This document shows, one piece after another, positions 12,222-24,200 of a DNA stretch of 64,000 nucleotides. Numbering within the stretch: the stretch's first letter is position 1; every line of letters starts with the position of its first letter. Position numbers and translations under genes: made by a program. Source of the stretch: Ananas comosus. Lineage: Eukaryota; Streptophyta; Magnoliopsida; Poales; Bromeliaceae. The DNA lies in NCBI RefSeq assembly GCF_001540865.1, contig NC_033621.1, positions 13,102,276 to 13,166,275 on the forward strand, in the 5' to 3' direction. The notes under the pieces were generated by a model that searched no databases, was not told where the DNA came from, and saw only the letters and a list, made by a program, of their open reading frames with translations.

Positions 12222-12378
12222 AGTCCCTAGAGCAAGTGACAAAGGACTTGATGGTTGGTACCCGAGATCCAAGTTCGAATCCTAGTTGATTCATATTTCC
12301 AGCTAAATTTATTTCTAAATGAAATAAACGAAGCTACAGGGTAGTGTGCTACCTATATCTCAAAAAAAATAATAATAA
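12222..12378 (+). mobile_element. tRNA-derived SINE copy
   Basis: The 5' part resembles a Pol III A box (CCCTAGAGCAAGTGACAAAG), then CTTGATGGTTGGTACCCGAG, then a B box (AAGTTCGAATCC). The body AAATTTATTTCTAAATGAAA is shared with the inverted copy at 13494-13646. It ends in a CTCAAAAAAAATAATAATAA tail. A tRNA-related head, a shared body and an A-rich tail fit a plant SINE. Confidence 0.65.
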
Positions 12379-12631
12379 TGATATATATTATATTTTTTAT
12401 TATATAATAAGTAAGAAAATTTTGGTCATTTCACCCTTTTCATTAATACTATAACTCTTTCAAAATATTTGCGAAACTCAAAATAAAGATTTTGAAAAGT
12501 CGGAAAAGAAGAGTAAAAAATATAAATATTTACACAGAATTTTCCGTATTTTAGCATACCAAAAACCCTTCTTGTACTTTATGTCTCTATTATGTATCTC
12601 AAATATTCTCCTCCATAAAACTTTTAAATAA

Positions 12632-12632
12632 N
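12632..12632. other. Single ambiguous base (N)
   Basis: An isolated N sits at the border of an A/T-rich segment and a (CT)n(TA)n microsatellite. It may mark an assembly join rather than one unknown base; see the N-pattern finding. Confidence 0.8.
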
Positions 12633-12838
12633 TTCTCTCTCTCTCTCTATATATATATATTAACAATCCCTTTGACTTTTAACTTCTTCAAATTAAATAA
12701 TTTTTGTCAGTCAAATTCAGAATTTGAAATCTCCATTGTGACGAAGTATGAAATTGTGTAATACGTAAGAGGCAAGTACTATATAGTTTGTGAATCAATT
12801 GGATTAAATGCAGCCACTTTTAGGGACAAAAATTTTAT

Positions 12839-12877
12839 GGGCACCGTGCCCAAACAATTTGTTTGGGCACGGTGCCC
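12839..12877. repeat. Nested perfect palindrome
   Basis: Two 18-base arms (GGGCACCGTGCCCAAACA and its exact complement) flank a 3-base loop. Each arm also contains its own palindrome, GGGCACCGTGCCC. GC-rich in an AT-rich neighbourhood. It can extrude as a cruciform or fold as a hairpin in RNA. Confidence 0.85.
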
Positions 12878-13493
12878 AGATGGGCGCTGTGCAGCGACGC
12901 CCATCCGCACCCTCCCTTCCCCCTCTCTTTCTCTCTCTTCCTAAAAACCGAGCCCACTATTTTTTTTTTTTTTTTGAGGAAGTGTTAACAATAATAATGT
13001 GGCAGGATTTTTTGACATTAGAAATGCTTGAATTTATGATTCCCATTTGAATTTTAGTATTTAAAGGTGCATTTGAAGGAGCTTAAATAGGCTTTTAGAT
13101 GTGCTAGTTTTATATATAGCCTATAAAATTAACAAAAAAAAAAAATCCTATCAAAAGGGCTTATTGAGGTAGAACTTGAGTGCAGAATTAATTAACTTTA
13201 TTTAAATGTTTTATATGAGAAAATATTTTGAGACACGAATAAATGTGGAGCGGAGTATTTAAAATTAAGCCGAAAACTTAAAAAGATTTTGAACAGCTGT
13301 TAGAAAATAGTATTTTTAAGACATTAATTCAACATTCTTTGTCTCGTCTGTACTAGAGAGTTTTTAAGGCTCGAGACACTAAATTGAATTAAATATTATG
13401 ATATTTAAAAACTTAAAAATTTAGTGAAATTCAAACTTAAGAATACTCACTTTATAGATTGTCATGAGTTGGCGTTTATGTACATTTTTTTTT

Positions 13494-13646
13494 TAGAGAG
13501 AGATAGATAACATAATATTCGTTTCGTTTATTTCATTTAGAAATAAATTTAGTTGGAAAGTGAATTAATTAGAATTCGAAACTTGGGATTCCGGATACCA
13601 ACCACTAAATCTTTTGCTACTTGCGCTAGGGACGATCGGTCGTACA
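13494..13646 (-). mobile_element. tRNA-derived SINE copy, inverted
   Basis: The minus strand reads an A-box-like CCCTAGCGCAAGTAGCAAAA, GATTTAGTGGTTGGTATCCG, then B-box-like AAGTTTCGAATTC. The same AAATTTATTTCTAAATGAAA body as the 12222 copy follows, and it ends in an A-run. The two copies differ at many sites, so the insertions are old. Confidence 0.65.
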
Positions 13647-13714
13647 AATTTATTAAAACATCAATTATAAGTTTCTTCTAGGAATCTAACGCATTTCTCT
13701 ATGAAAAGTTATAA

Positions 13715-13723
<9 letters not shown>

Positions 13724-13765
<42 letters not shown>

Positions 13766-13785
13766 TATATATAAATATATTATAG
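13724..13785. repeat. (TA)n microsatellite
   Basis: A long TA tract abuts the left end of the truncated family-H element. Open frames across it encode only IYIYIY and are not genes. Confidence 0.9.
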
Positions 13786-14215
13786 TTAGAGCGCTAGGCT
13801 GGTATACTATCGGTAGCACGGAAGCCTCCTCGTCTCCGTGCTATCAAGTTGTTTTCAATGATGCGGCTTTCAAATCGACGATCAGCTCCATTCGACTTGA
13901 TATATACTATTGAAAGTATTTAAAAACTAAATTTTATAATTTTTCGGCACCATTTACCTATCAAACGAGTAGCCTAAAAATGAACAGCTGAAAATAAAAA
14001 TTTTATAAAAAATGATGATAAAAAACTTGAATTTAAGATCGGAGATACTAATCTTATTCTAAATAGTAAAAAAAATTTCTATAAAAATTTCATCAAATTT
14101 GGATTATTTTGCACCGTTAAATTTATAAATGCATCACATCTACCATTAAAATTATCAATTTTGAGATATTTTGATCACTATCCAAATGATGTCGAAAAAT
14201 TACCAGCCTAGATCT
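13786..14215. mobile_element. Truncated hairpin-ended TIR element (family H)
   Basis: The left end is AGAGCGCTAGGCTGGTATAC, followed by a hairpin with GGTAGCACGG and CCGTGCTATC stems. The core GTTGTTTTCAATGATGCGGC, an AAATCGACGATCAGCTCCAT block and the internal AAACGAGTAGCC...ATGAACAGCTGAAAATA blocks follow. It is most similar to the 51351 copy. The right TIR is missing; similarity ends near GATGTCGAAAAATTA. Confidence 0.6.
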
Positions 14216-14289
14216 ATATATTTTATATTCTGATTTTGAAATTTCTATAGTACAATTTTACGAGTGCGGTGTACGGTGCACCAAATGCA

Positions 14290-17006
14290 TGGATTAATTT
14301 CTTCTGGACAATATTATGTATATCTTTACATTTTTGTGGTTCTACGTGCCTGTTATATGTATTCTAAAATAAGAACGTTACAAAATTATAATAAATTATA
14401 ATAATCATAACAAAAGTGATTATCTCAGGGATGAATAATTAGATTTTGCTTTGTTGTTGTTGTTATTATTATTATTATTACATGGGGAGGACGTGGTTTC
14501 GTGCCAAATTATATTTTGTCACGTTATGTTTTGGAGCAAGTATTGATGATAAATATATACAATTATTCTATCCTATATTATATTTTATTAAATTTTTATT
14601 TTTGATATTATATTTTTTTTTTTTCGATCCAGTCAATTATTTGTTTTTCAATCCATACACTGTAAAAAAATAAATTTATAATTTTAGATAATAACGGTTA
14701 AAAATACTTAGTGAAAATCATAGAGCATAGTTTCGCTAAATTTTATTATTTTCCTACTGTTTAACTAACACTTTATAATAAATTGTTAGATTTATTTAAA
14801 ATAATAAATAAATAGTAATATAGAGATTGGGAAAGAAAAAATAGTTTAGTAATATCTATTAAAAAAGAAAATACTACAAAATAAAAAAGCAAAATAAATT
14901 TAAAATACATTGTAAAAAATGGATTAAAAATATAATAATACGTTGGTATCTTTGAAAAAAAAAAAAGACTTATATAATGCAGCAAACGAAAATAACACTA
15001 ACGTATAATATAATAGAGTGCAATTAAGTCATAAATAAATAATAATATTTAAATAAAAGGATAGTTAATGTACCTTAATTAAAACCCTTCGTTGTTAGGG
15101 TCTTCTTATTCTTTCATTATTATGTGTATCATTAATTATTTCCTATAAAATTTTTAAAATACTTTAATTTTTTGTAAATTTTTAGTAATATGTATATATC
15201 ACTGTAAATTTCATAAACTTTACAAAAATCGCCTTTGATCAGTCAAAAAAAAAAATCTAATATTTTATTTGGTTGTTTTTTTTTCTTTTCTTTGGATGAT
15301 GCACAAAGATTATTGCTATGAACTGATGAAGGTTAAAAACATATAAAACTTATCTAAATTATGGATAATTTTGATTTGGTTATTCAATTTTTTATAATTT
15401 TAATTTTATTATCTAATTTTTTAATTCGTTTTACTCGAATCAACCAACAACAATTTTGACTTTAAAATTTAAATATATTGTTTACTTTTACAGATTTAAT
15501 TAATATATTTTTATGCAATGCTCGCAACTATAAATTCATTAAAGTAAATAATTAATAATTAATTTTAGAGCAATGTTTCAATACACCATAAGTATTAAAA
15601 TCAAACTCTTAATTAGTAAAGGGTATAGTTGGATCCTTTATCCAAACATAAAATAACCTAGCTATTGAACAGGTTACTGATTTGAATTAGTTAATATGAC
15701 AATATTGAAAAAAAAATAGTATTATACCAAATTTGTTAGCTTCCTATGATATTAAATATCTTATTTAGTTTTGTTACTTACCAAATTAAATAATACCCAA
15801 TTTGTTAAGAATCCAAATCAAAAAAATATTGAATTTAAATTTAAGTTTGGAAGTTGGTATTGTAATGTAAAATTTTTAATTTTAAAATTTATATTAAACT
15901 TTTAAATTTTGAATCTACATTGTACTTTGAATTTGAAAGCCAACATTTANAGCTTCCTATGATATTAAATATCTTCTTATTTAAAATTAAAATTTTGAAT
16001 TTGAACTGAAAGTTTTATTTTAAATTTGTGTTTTATATTTAAAAGTTGAATTTGATTTATAATTAAGTTTTTTACGTTGCTTTGCATTTAAATTTACAGC
16101 TAAGTTGTAATTTGAATTCCAACTATCGTTGTAGGTATTTGAGAATGTTATAGTATTCTCAGTTGAATTAAACCGGTTTTGTAGACCAAAATATTTTTCT
16201 AAGACCAAAAAACTCTTTAAATAGATATCTCGTGAATAGTACCTATGCCTGAATAGTAGGTCGATCGTCTCTAAAATCATATTATATCTCAACCATTTAT
16301 TTTAAAAAATAAATGGTCAAGATTTACATGCATATGGTATATTAAAGTATTATTCTTAATTTTATAATCAAAAGTATCGTTAACTAACTCAAATCAAACA
16401 AATGAAAAGATAGGTATTAAAATCAAAATTTTAAATAATTAGGTAGCCCATAATAATGGTCCATAAATTAGAAAAATTTTGAACATTTTTATCTACTCTT
16501 TAACTCATATATATTAGACAATTTCAAATTCATGTGAGGTTATGGTGCAATATTTAATTATCTTTATAGATTTAGTTAGTGTATTTTGTACCATTCTCGT
16601 AATTATAAATTTATTAAAATAAGTGACTGCAATTTTAGAATTAATGTATTATTAACTGACTTAAATTAATTTATATTAAAACTATTTAGATCATAAAATA
16701 AATTTTTTTAATATTGGATAAATTAATTTTCCGCCTAATTTATAAATCACGTAATCGGTAAATTGTTCGCGGTGCATGGGGGCGTGTGGGGGTCAGGGAA
16801 CCGCCTCACGAGATGCTGCCACGTGGACAACCGAGGATCTTAAAATCGTCCTGGAGATGCCACGTGTCCTTCGTGATCACATTGAAGTTCGACGGCGACG
16901 CGCCGTTAGTTCTAACGGAACGGTACAAAATTATTGGAAGCACCGGGTGTATAAGTACATACAACCATACACCAGCAAAAATTTTGGGGGGATAATTCCC
17001 ATGAGT
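14290..17006. other. Intergenic, no gene recognised
   Basis: Very AT-rich sequence. The 90-codon minus-strand frame at 16020-16292 shows no domain and is biased by A/T content. GC rises at 16770-16990 (CGTGTGGGGGTC, GCCACGTGTCC), but no continuous exon is convincing. An N at 15950 is treated separately. Confidence 0.5.
15950..15950. other. Single N with repeated flank
   Basis: Directly after the N the sequence reads AGCTTCCTATGATATTAAAT, a word already seen at about 15738, some 210 bases to the left. The repeat on the far side of an N suggests overlapping contig ends joined without merging. Confidence 0.7.
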
Positions 17007-17356
17007 AAGGATGAAAATCGGGCGGATTCGGACGCGGATTCGGGTGCGGAAGGGTCTGGATCCCTGTCTTATTTTATTTCTCTTACGAATTAATCTTAAT
17101 CCTATTTATGATCCCAACTTATCACTTATCGCTGTATTCGCTGCAGATCAGAGCGGGAGCAGATTCTTTAAGAATTTTTGTCGGATAGGGACGGACAGAG
17201 GAAGAAAAAGGTATCCGCCTCTCGCTTCATCGACATAGCGGATAGGTGTGAATTCGGGACCGGTTATAATTTTCTATATCTTTTGTTCTTATTTACTATT
17301 CTATTCGATACAGATCAGAGCGGGAGCTTCACCAATCCGAATCTATTTGCATCCCT
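17007..17356. mobile_element. hAT-like MITE
   Basis: The left end AAGGATGAAAATCGGGCGGA and the right end ATCCGAATCTATTTGCATCC are imperfect inverted repeats. The interior is rich in GGATTCGG/CCGAATCC words, a composition common in plant hAT-type MITEs beginning AGGGATG. A similar element lies in an intron at 24657. Short open frames across it are by-products of the repeat. Confidence 0.5.
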
Positions 17357-17693
17357 AATCCCACAGCGACAATCTTAGCAAATTTTGTTTTTTCATTATA
17401 TCCTACATGCAGAACCTATGATCTATAATAAAAGTTTCAAATTTAGAATTTAACTTATTAGGTGTGTAGGAAAATATTAATAGCCAAATTAAAGAGCAAA
17501 AATTACATAGGTTTTTTTCATACCTTTTATGCTGCGATCGACTCTCGTAGCAAATTAACAACGAAAAAGAACAACGTGCGAGGCAGATTCTTGATAAATC
17601 AAACAGTTGGTAAAATAAGATGAGATCCGATCATGGTAATGAAAATCTATATAATTTTTATGCTTTGATTTGGTTATTAATATTTTTCTACAA

Positions 17694-17706
17694 TGGTATC
17701 AGAGCC
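17694..17706 (+). mobile_element. LTR-retrotransposon primer-binding-site remnant
   Basis: TGGTATCAGAGCC matches the primer-binding site complementary to plant initiator-Met tRNA, and it follows a CTACAA end. No gag-pol frame follows; the downstream is poly-T and an N. About 220 bases upstream a similar phrase (AGCCAAATTAAAGAGCAAAA) recurs. Probably a decayed retroelement 5' junction. Confidence 0.5.
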
Positions 17707-17818
17707 AAATTAAAGCGCAAAAGTCACATAAATTTTTTTTCAAGATGCATTCTATAAACAATTGAAAATCATAAATTTTAAATATTAAGTTTTTATAAAT
17801 CTTTTTTTTTTTTTTTGG

Positions 17819-17819
17819 N
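17819..17819. other. Single N between two poly-T/GG runs
   Basis: To the left is a run of about 16 T followed by GG; to the right AA and another run of about 18 T followed by GGG. The same motif on both sides again suggests unmerged overlapping ends. Confidence 0.7.
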
Positions 17820-18121
17820 AATTTTTTTTTTTTTTTTTGGGTAGTTGAGTATTAAGACTACTTGATGTTTTCCTCTGGAATTTCCTACTGAAAAGATATC
17901 AAATGTAGCCCCAGATTTATATCTTTAAATAATTTTTTTTTTCTGTTGTTGATTATCAAGATTACTTGATATTTTCCTCCGGGATTTACTATTTATGATA
18001 TTAAATAATTATTTGTGGTGAAAATTTATACTATCAAACAATGTTTCTCAACATTACATTTTAGAAACTTAATTTTGCTCCTTAAAATTGTTCCATTTAA
18101 AATGACTAATGTTTAATTAAA

Positions 18122-18407
18122 TACTACAAAAAAAAATGTTTTATACGATGTTTTTAAGACGATACTTTATTCTAGCGTCTTCAATATTTGGCATGTGACG
18201 ACACTATGATTAAGCATCACCAATAAACATATTTTTATTAAATACTGATAATAATTTTAGACGCTATATTAAAGTATCGGTATATTTATCCCGACATATT
18301 TACTTAACGACTCCTTACTCGATGCTTTTATAAGCGTCGGGATTATTCTTGCTTACATTTTAAAACATCATTAGTTATTGCTCTTAAGTACAAGATTTGT
18401 TGTAGTG
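18122..18407. mobile_element. CACTA-type MITE with 3-bp target duplication
   Basis: The left end TACTACAAAAAAAAATG and the right end CAAGATTTGTTGTAGTG form the CACTACAA-type terminal repeat, with one change at the first left base. Both sides are flanked by AAA (18119-18121 and 18408-18410), matching the 3-bp duplication expected of CACTA transposons. Internal GACGATACT/AGCGTC words recur in both orientations. 286 bp, no transposase. Confidence 0.7.
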
Positions 18408-18410
18408 AAA

Positions 18411-21289
18411 GCATATATATTAGTTTTAATTAACTATTCCTACTCAAAATCCCAACAACTACATGGTCCTAATACTTTATAGTATCACATATGGACTTTA
18501 AATTCTATTAATGAATCTTAGCTTAGCTTAGAGCAACTCCATTAATTTCATTCTACACCAATGCAACAAAGTTTTATGGGACAAAACTTTGTTTATTAAA
18601 TTTTTATTAATATAAGTTGTAAAGAAGCTAGGAGAACAATGATTGAGTGTTGGGTTTGAGAGAATTTTTTTAAGATATGATGTGATACATTAAAGTGACA
18701 ATATAATATATGTTGGAAACTTACATATGGAAGCCATATATATCCAGCTGTTCTTAGTTGGACTTGTGTAATCCAACACATTAAGCTCATATATTCCTCT
18801 TTCTCTCTCTAAAAAAATAAATCCAAAAATATAAGCAATGATAGAAAAAAAATAAAAGATTTGAGTTTTATGTTTGGTCCTATTTCTCAAACTTTTAATT
18901 TGCCAAAATTTTTAATTCAAATATTTTAAATTATTACAATCAAATTTCACAATCTAATAAAGTTGCATGAATAACAATGTATTACTAATATTATAATAAT
19001 AATATAACAGTGTTCTGGTTGAAGACTGATAATGATTAAGATGCTATATCAGCCGTACATCAGCATTTAGTAAATTAAATTGAATTATAAGATTTTTTTA
19101 TAGCAATCTAAATATTTTGAACTGAAAATTATAATAAATTAAAGTTTGAGAACCTCATAATGTGAAGATCAAAATGTATAATTTAGCCATAAAAAAGAAG
19201 ATGTATACTTCATCAAAAACAAAATACTACAAATAAAATAAAGATGATATGCCAACCTTGGGAATCAAAGGGGGATTAATTAATATGACAAGAGATGGTG
19301 ACACCCACATCATAGGCTTTTTTGTCAAATTTGATTGGGTCAATTTATTAGTGGGTCCCAAAACCAACCAATCATGTAGGCCTCCCCTCATGGTGTGGTC
19401 TCTTCATGTATATCTCTTACCCATTTGTCCATTGGCTCTATCTTCTTATCTACCTACTGCTTTGCCCTTTTTTTATTAAATGTTGGGAGATTCTTGTATT
19501 TGAAGAGGAGGGGTTTTTGCATTTTATTTTATTTTGCCCCTTCAAATTTTTTTTTTATAAATAGTCATAACAAATTTATATTTATATACATAGCCCACTC
19601 TTTGCCACGTGAGTCAGATTAGCAATTTTAAGTTAAACATGATAATTGAATAATTATATTCATATTAATACTTCAGTATCTTTTTTTAATTTAGAAATAA
19701 TAATAAATATAAAAGATAATATGGTGATTCAATTACCGTATTTAAACACGATGATTGGATCACAGTGTTCAACTTAAAAACACCACCTTAGTGTTCACGT
19801 GGCAAATAGAGGGCTATTTATGTAAATATAAATTTGTTTGAATTATTTATAGAAATTTTTTTGAGGGGACTAAATATAAAAAAAAACTTTTTTATTTGTT
19901 GTTGCATGGGTTGGTGAGCAAAGCTGCCAGGTGGGCTTGCTATAATGCTAGAGAACTAGAAGAATATCTCATGTTTTTTTTTTCTTTCCGGTTACTTTTA
20001 TAGTCAGTACACGTGATATGATTCATCTGATACAAAATATGCATGTGAACAGAATTTTAAGGCTAATCTTGGACCATCTCCTACTAGATCAGTTTTTCGG
20101 ATAGCAGTGTCGACCTGCATTATACAAATTAATCTGCATTCGATATATTATTATATCAGTATATCGACGATCTTTGAGGAGATCTTTGAGGATATCAGTA
20201 GTAGTACTCTTGAGAAAGAAAAGAAATATTATTCCCCTCTTAGGTTTGAAGGGTTTTTTTTTTAGGTATATTGATAGCTGCTAAGACAGAATGGCAGCTA
20301 CAAAGCAAGAAGAGTTTTCTTTTTATTTTTTTGACACCCTGTTTGAATGAGACCAGTTCTGTGATCTGTACATGAAGTGATAATCTTCTACTGAAAAGCT
20401 AATCATGACTCACCACTTTCCTGTTTCTCTTCAGCTTAAGCTGCTTCTGCTCTGCTTCTGGAGCTTTTGGATCTGTGAATAGAAATGCTCAAACATTCTT
20501 AGCAACTGCCTTTAGATTCTATTATTATTATTTCTTAACAAAAAAAAAAATTTCTGTAACAGCAAAAAAAACAATATTTACAGGTTTTTTCTTTATTTTG
20601 GTTTCTCAAAAAATCTTGTTGTTGCTTGTTATAATAGTCAGGCCCAGCTGTATATATTTAATAAAAGAAGTGCATGTTTTCATTAAAGTAAAATAGCATT
20701 TTATCTACCAACTTAAGTTTCTAGTATTGATAACCAGAAATATTTGAAATTCTCAGATAACTGATACATTCGAAAAAAAAAGGTAAATAAACTAAGGAAA
20801 CAATAGTGAACGTACTGCTTGATTTGATCTAAAGATGAAGAATACACGGATTCGGATTAAGTAATCTAAACTAACTTCAATTCAGAAATTGCAGTTACAT
20901 TAAGATCTCCTCTTCTGAATCCATGAAACAAAAATATCAGCAAATGCTTCAAGGAAAAGCAATAATAAAAAGTTTCTTGTTGACATGCACAAGCTTGGAA
21001 TCTGAATATTATGTCACCAAAATACAAAGTCTCCATCCACTGCCAACAGCCTAAATGCTTTTCATATAAAGTGTGAAAACAGGTGCAAGAATCTTCTCTT
21101 TTTTTGGTTTTTGTTAACTTAGACATCTCAAACTGCTGCAATTGACACTCTTTAAACACAGCATCTCTTTTCTCAGGATGAAACAACAAGTTTGGTGTCG
21201 AAAAAGCTAATAAGCAATCCACAAGAAATTAGAAATAATTACAATAGAACAGCCCATCAAAAGTGCGCAGAGAGAGAACATGTTGATGC
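18411..21289. other. Intergenic, no gene recognised
   Basis: AT-rich with no supported exon. Poly-T and poly-A runs are scattered. A small tandem repeat GATCTTTGAGGA occurs twice near 20170-20195. The last part may include the 3' UTR of the minus-strand hydrolase gene. Confidence 0.5.
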
Positions 21290-24200
21290 TTATAGAACAC
21301 TATCATCATTTACAAGTAATGCATCATGCAACCAATTCCTCATGGCGGTAAAGGCATCCTCAGCATCCGCATCTTCTTCCTGAGAATCTGGTCGATGCGC
21401 GAAGCCATGCTTTCTTCCGAGATAAATTGCGAGCCTCGATCCTTCGATCTTTTTCTCGATTTCCTCTAATACACTCAAGGGGCAAAGCGGGTCGTTATCG
21501 CCAGCAATAAAGAGAACCGGTGCTTTAATCCTGCTTCCTAATGAAGGGTCCACACTAGTCCCGTAGAAGCATACACCGGTGCCAAAGTACTCGCAATCGT
21601 AATCGCGGGCCAGTGCCTCTATCAATCGTCCGCCACCGAAGCAAAATCCGATGATCCCGAGCTTCTTTGATATTCCCGCGGCTGCGAATTCATCCATCAG
21701 CCACTTTGCACATGTGTCAATGTCCTTGGCAACCCTTTCTAGGGTTTGCGTTGCGAGCCATTGCTCGAGCTCGGCCATCGGCCGGCTTTTCTTCCAAGGG
21801 TTTCCACGAAACAAGTCAGGTACCAGAACACTGCATTTTAAGTGAACAAAAGAACAATGAAAATCTACCCTATGATGCGGTAAAATATGAAGACTTAATA
21901 GAAAAATCTGGTAGAACTTATTGCAAAATGATAGAATAATCCATATTAGATGTTGCAAGTGTTAGAAATTCACATGTGAACAGTCCCACATGGAGTAATA
22001 AATAAGATTTACAAGGGATGATATGGGCTAATGGGCCCAAACCTAATCGGCACAAGCATTGCGTTAAATGGGACCCATAAAATTGTCATATCTTTGAGCC
22101 CATGTGGCTCTTGGATTGGACTGGGCCGGAACTCCACAGAAGCAGTTAAGCCCATAAAAAGTTTCCTCAAAAGGAACATAGTACATACTAGAAAGATGTA
22201 CAATACAACAAAAGAACTAATCGCAATGATCACCACCTAAAACCTCAGTTGTGAGTTAAAGTTTGGAAAGCAACATACAATTTGATCAGGTATTCATAAA
22301 GAGAACATCATATAATTTGGCTTTTCCCGTTAAGTAACTTTTTGTTACTCAGCTAAATTGGAAAACCTTGTATACCTTCTTTTTCGTATCAAACAATGAC
22401 AACAGCGTCACACGACTTCTCAAAAGTGCTTAATTAATCGAGTCTTTACCATATAGCATCCCCTTTTCTCCAATATTCTGCTTGAGACATTTATCTATTA
22501 AGTGTCAGCAGTTAAATCAAAAGATCACTAAATTTGAGTAAATCCAAATTCTTTTAGGTGCAGGACATGACAATTGCCGAAAGATTATATGAAATTCTGA
22601 TCATATATTAAACCAGTGTAGCAAAGGAGTTTTCCAATTCAGTATAGAAGATTATTTTGTACTACACTGTATCATTGTTACAAACAAAAACCAACAGTTT
22701 AATGCAACACTCACATAACTTTAGAGAAGTGTCATAGTCCTATTTCAATATGACGTGTTAAATTATGAGAAACAATCATTGTTCTCCAAAAGCTTAAGCT
22801 ACTAGAGAACAGTCTTTTTAATATATATATTCAACATGATGTTATCAAAGGATTTAAGTATCATAACATGCCGAGTTAGCTACATGCCCAATGTGCCACT
22901 ATGATGTGGCACCGGCACAATTCTGAGTGCTTCATTCTACTTTAACTTAAAACCCATTTCTTGCCCAAGATGACTTCCAAATGTAAAAACTATAAAGTCT
23001 TGAAGCATCCGAAATTCCCAACCTTGTTAAATAGAAGGAAATACAATAAGATAAGGATTTGGGCACGTGCTAGAGGGATTATTGAGATATTCCCTACGTT
23101 CTATGCATGTCCATGCCGGCTGGCGTGGTTAACACATGAATTCTTTAGCTTATCACACATAAGGCATCTCTTCGCTTGGCCGATGAAACAGCATATAATA
23201 AACAAAGGTGTGCGAAACAGTGACTCTTTCCTAGAATTCTTGCAAAAATAATGATGACATGATCCTCATGCAGCATTTTGGCACACTCCTACTCTCCTCA
23301 CCATTGACAACCCCATTACATTCATAGCTACAACTTTTCATGAGCTTGGCTATTCCAATCAACAACCTATGAGCAACTTGTATAGCATGTAAGTAAATGT
23401 TCTTCTAATAGGAAATAAAAAAAAACATTTGTGCGCTTATGTATGTGTACATGCATGTTACTTGCACGTGAATTATTCAAATAAATGCATGAATAAAACA
23501 TAAATATACAACTACACTATTTACAGTACCTAAATTACTTGCAATTATCATGCGAAACTCTTAGGAATTTGCCAGTTGGGGTACGTTTTGGGAGGGTCGG
23601 GTCTGTTTACGGGAAAAAAAAACTAAACAGAAATGCTTTATATAACGTTCTAACATGAAATACCACAACAACGAGAAGTAAACAATATGTAACTACAACA
23701 GGAAGAAGAACAGCGGTAATAAAAGACAGCTTCAGAAAAGAATGTTAGGAGACGCACTTGTAGCCATTGCAAGCAACCCGATAAGCAAAGTCCCTTGTTG
23801 ATGAATCTTCAAATCCAAAGATATCGGACAAAAGCAATACGCCAGTCCCATTGTTGTTCTTAACTGCTTTCAAAAGATATGCGTGAATACTATCGTCACC
23901 CTCCCCTATGATAAGATCAGCTCCATTGACTAGTTCGCAAGCTTCATCATCAACACCATCCACTACTTCTATTTGGCCACAAATTACTTTCCCACTCGTT
24001 TTCGGCCTTAAACACGGATAGCCGCGATAATTGAAGTTTAATTTCCTCTGGACCAAACTGAAAATGTTACAGTCAGAAAATGGAGATCTTTTTGGTTCTT
24101 ATTTTATAAAAGCGCCTAATACACTATTATAACATTCATTCAGTGCACATCGATGCTGTATAAACTAACTGCCTTACCATAACTAACAAGCAAATTAAAA

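Noticed and set aside
12222..12290. Functional tRNA gene
   Set aside because: A- and B-box-like sequences are present, but there is no tRNA cloverleaf or anticodon arm, and the body matches a second dispersed copy, so a SINE is the better reading.
16020..16292. 90-codon minus-strand frame
   Set aside because: AT-driven composition (Asn, Tyr, Lys, Leu), no domain, no splice context.
17694..17706. Intact LTR retrotransposon
   Set aside because: Only a primer-binding-site-like motif is present; no gag-pol frame, polypurine tract or second LTR was found.
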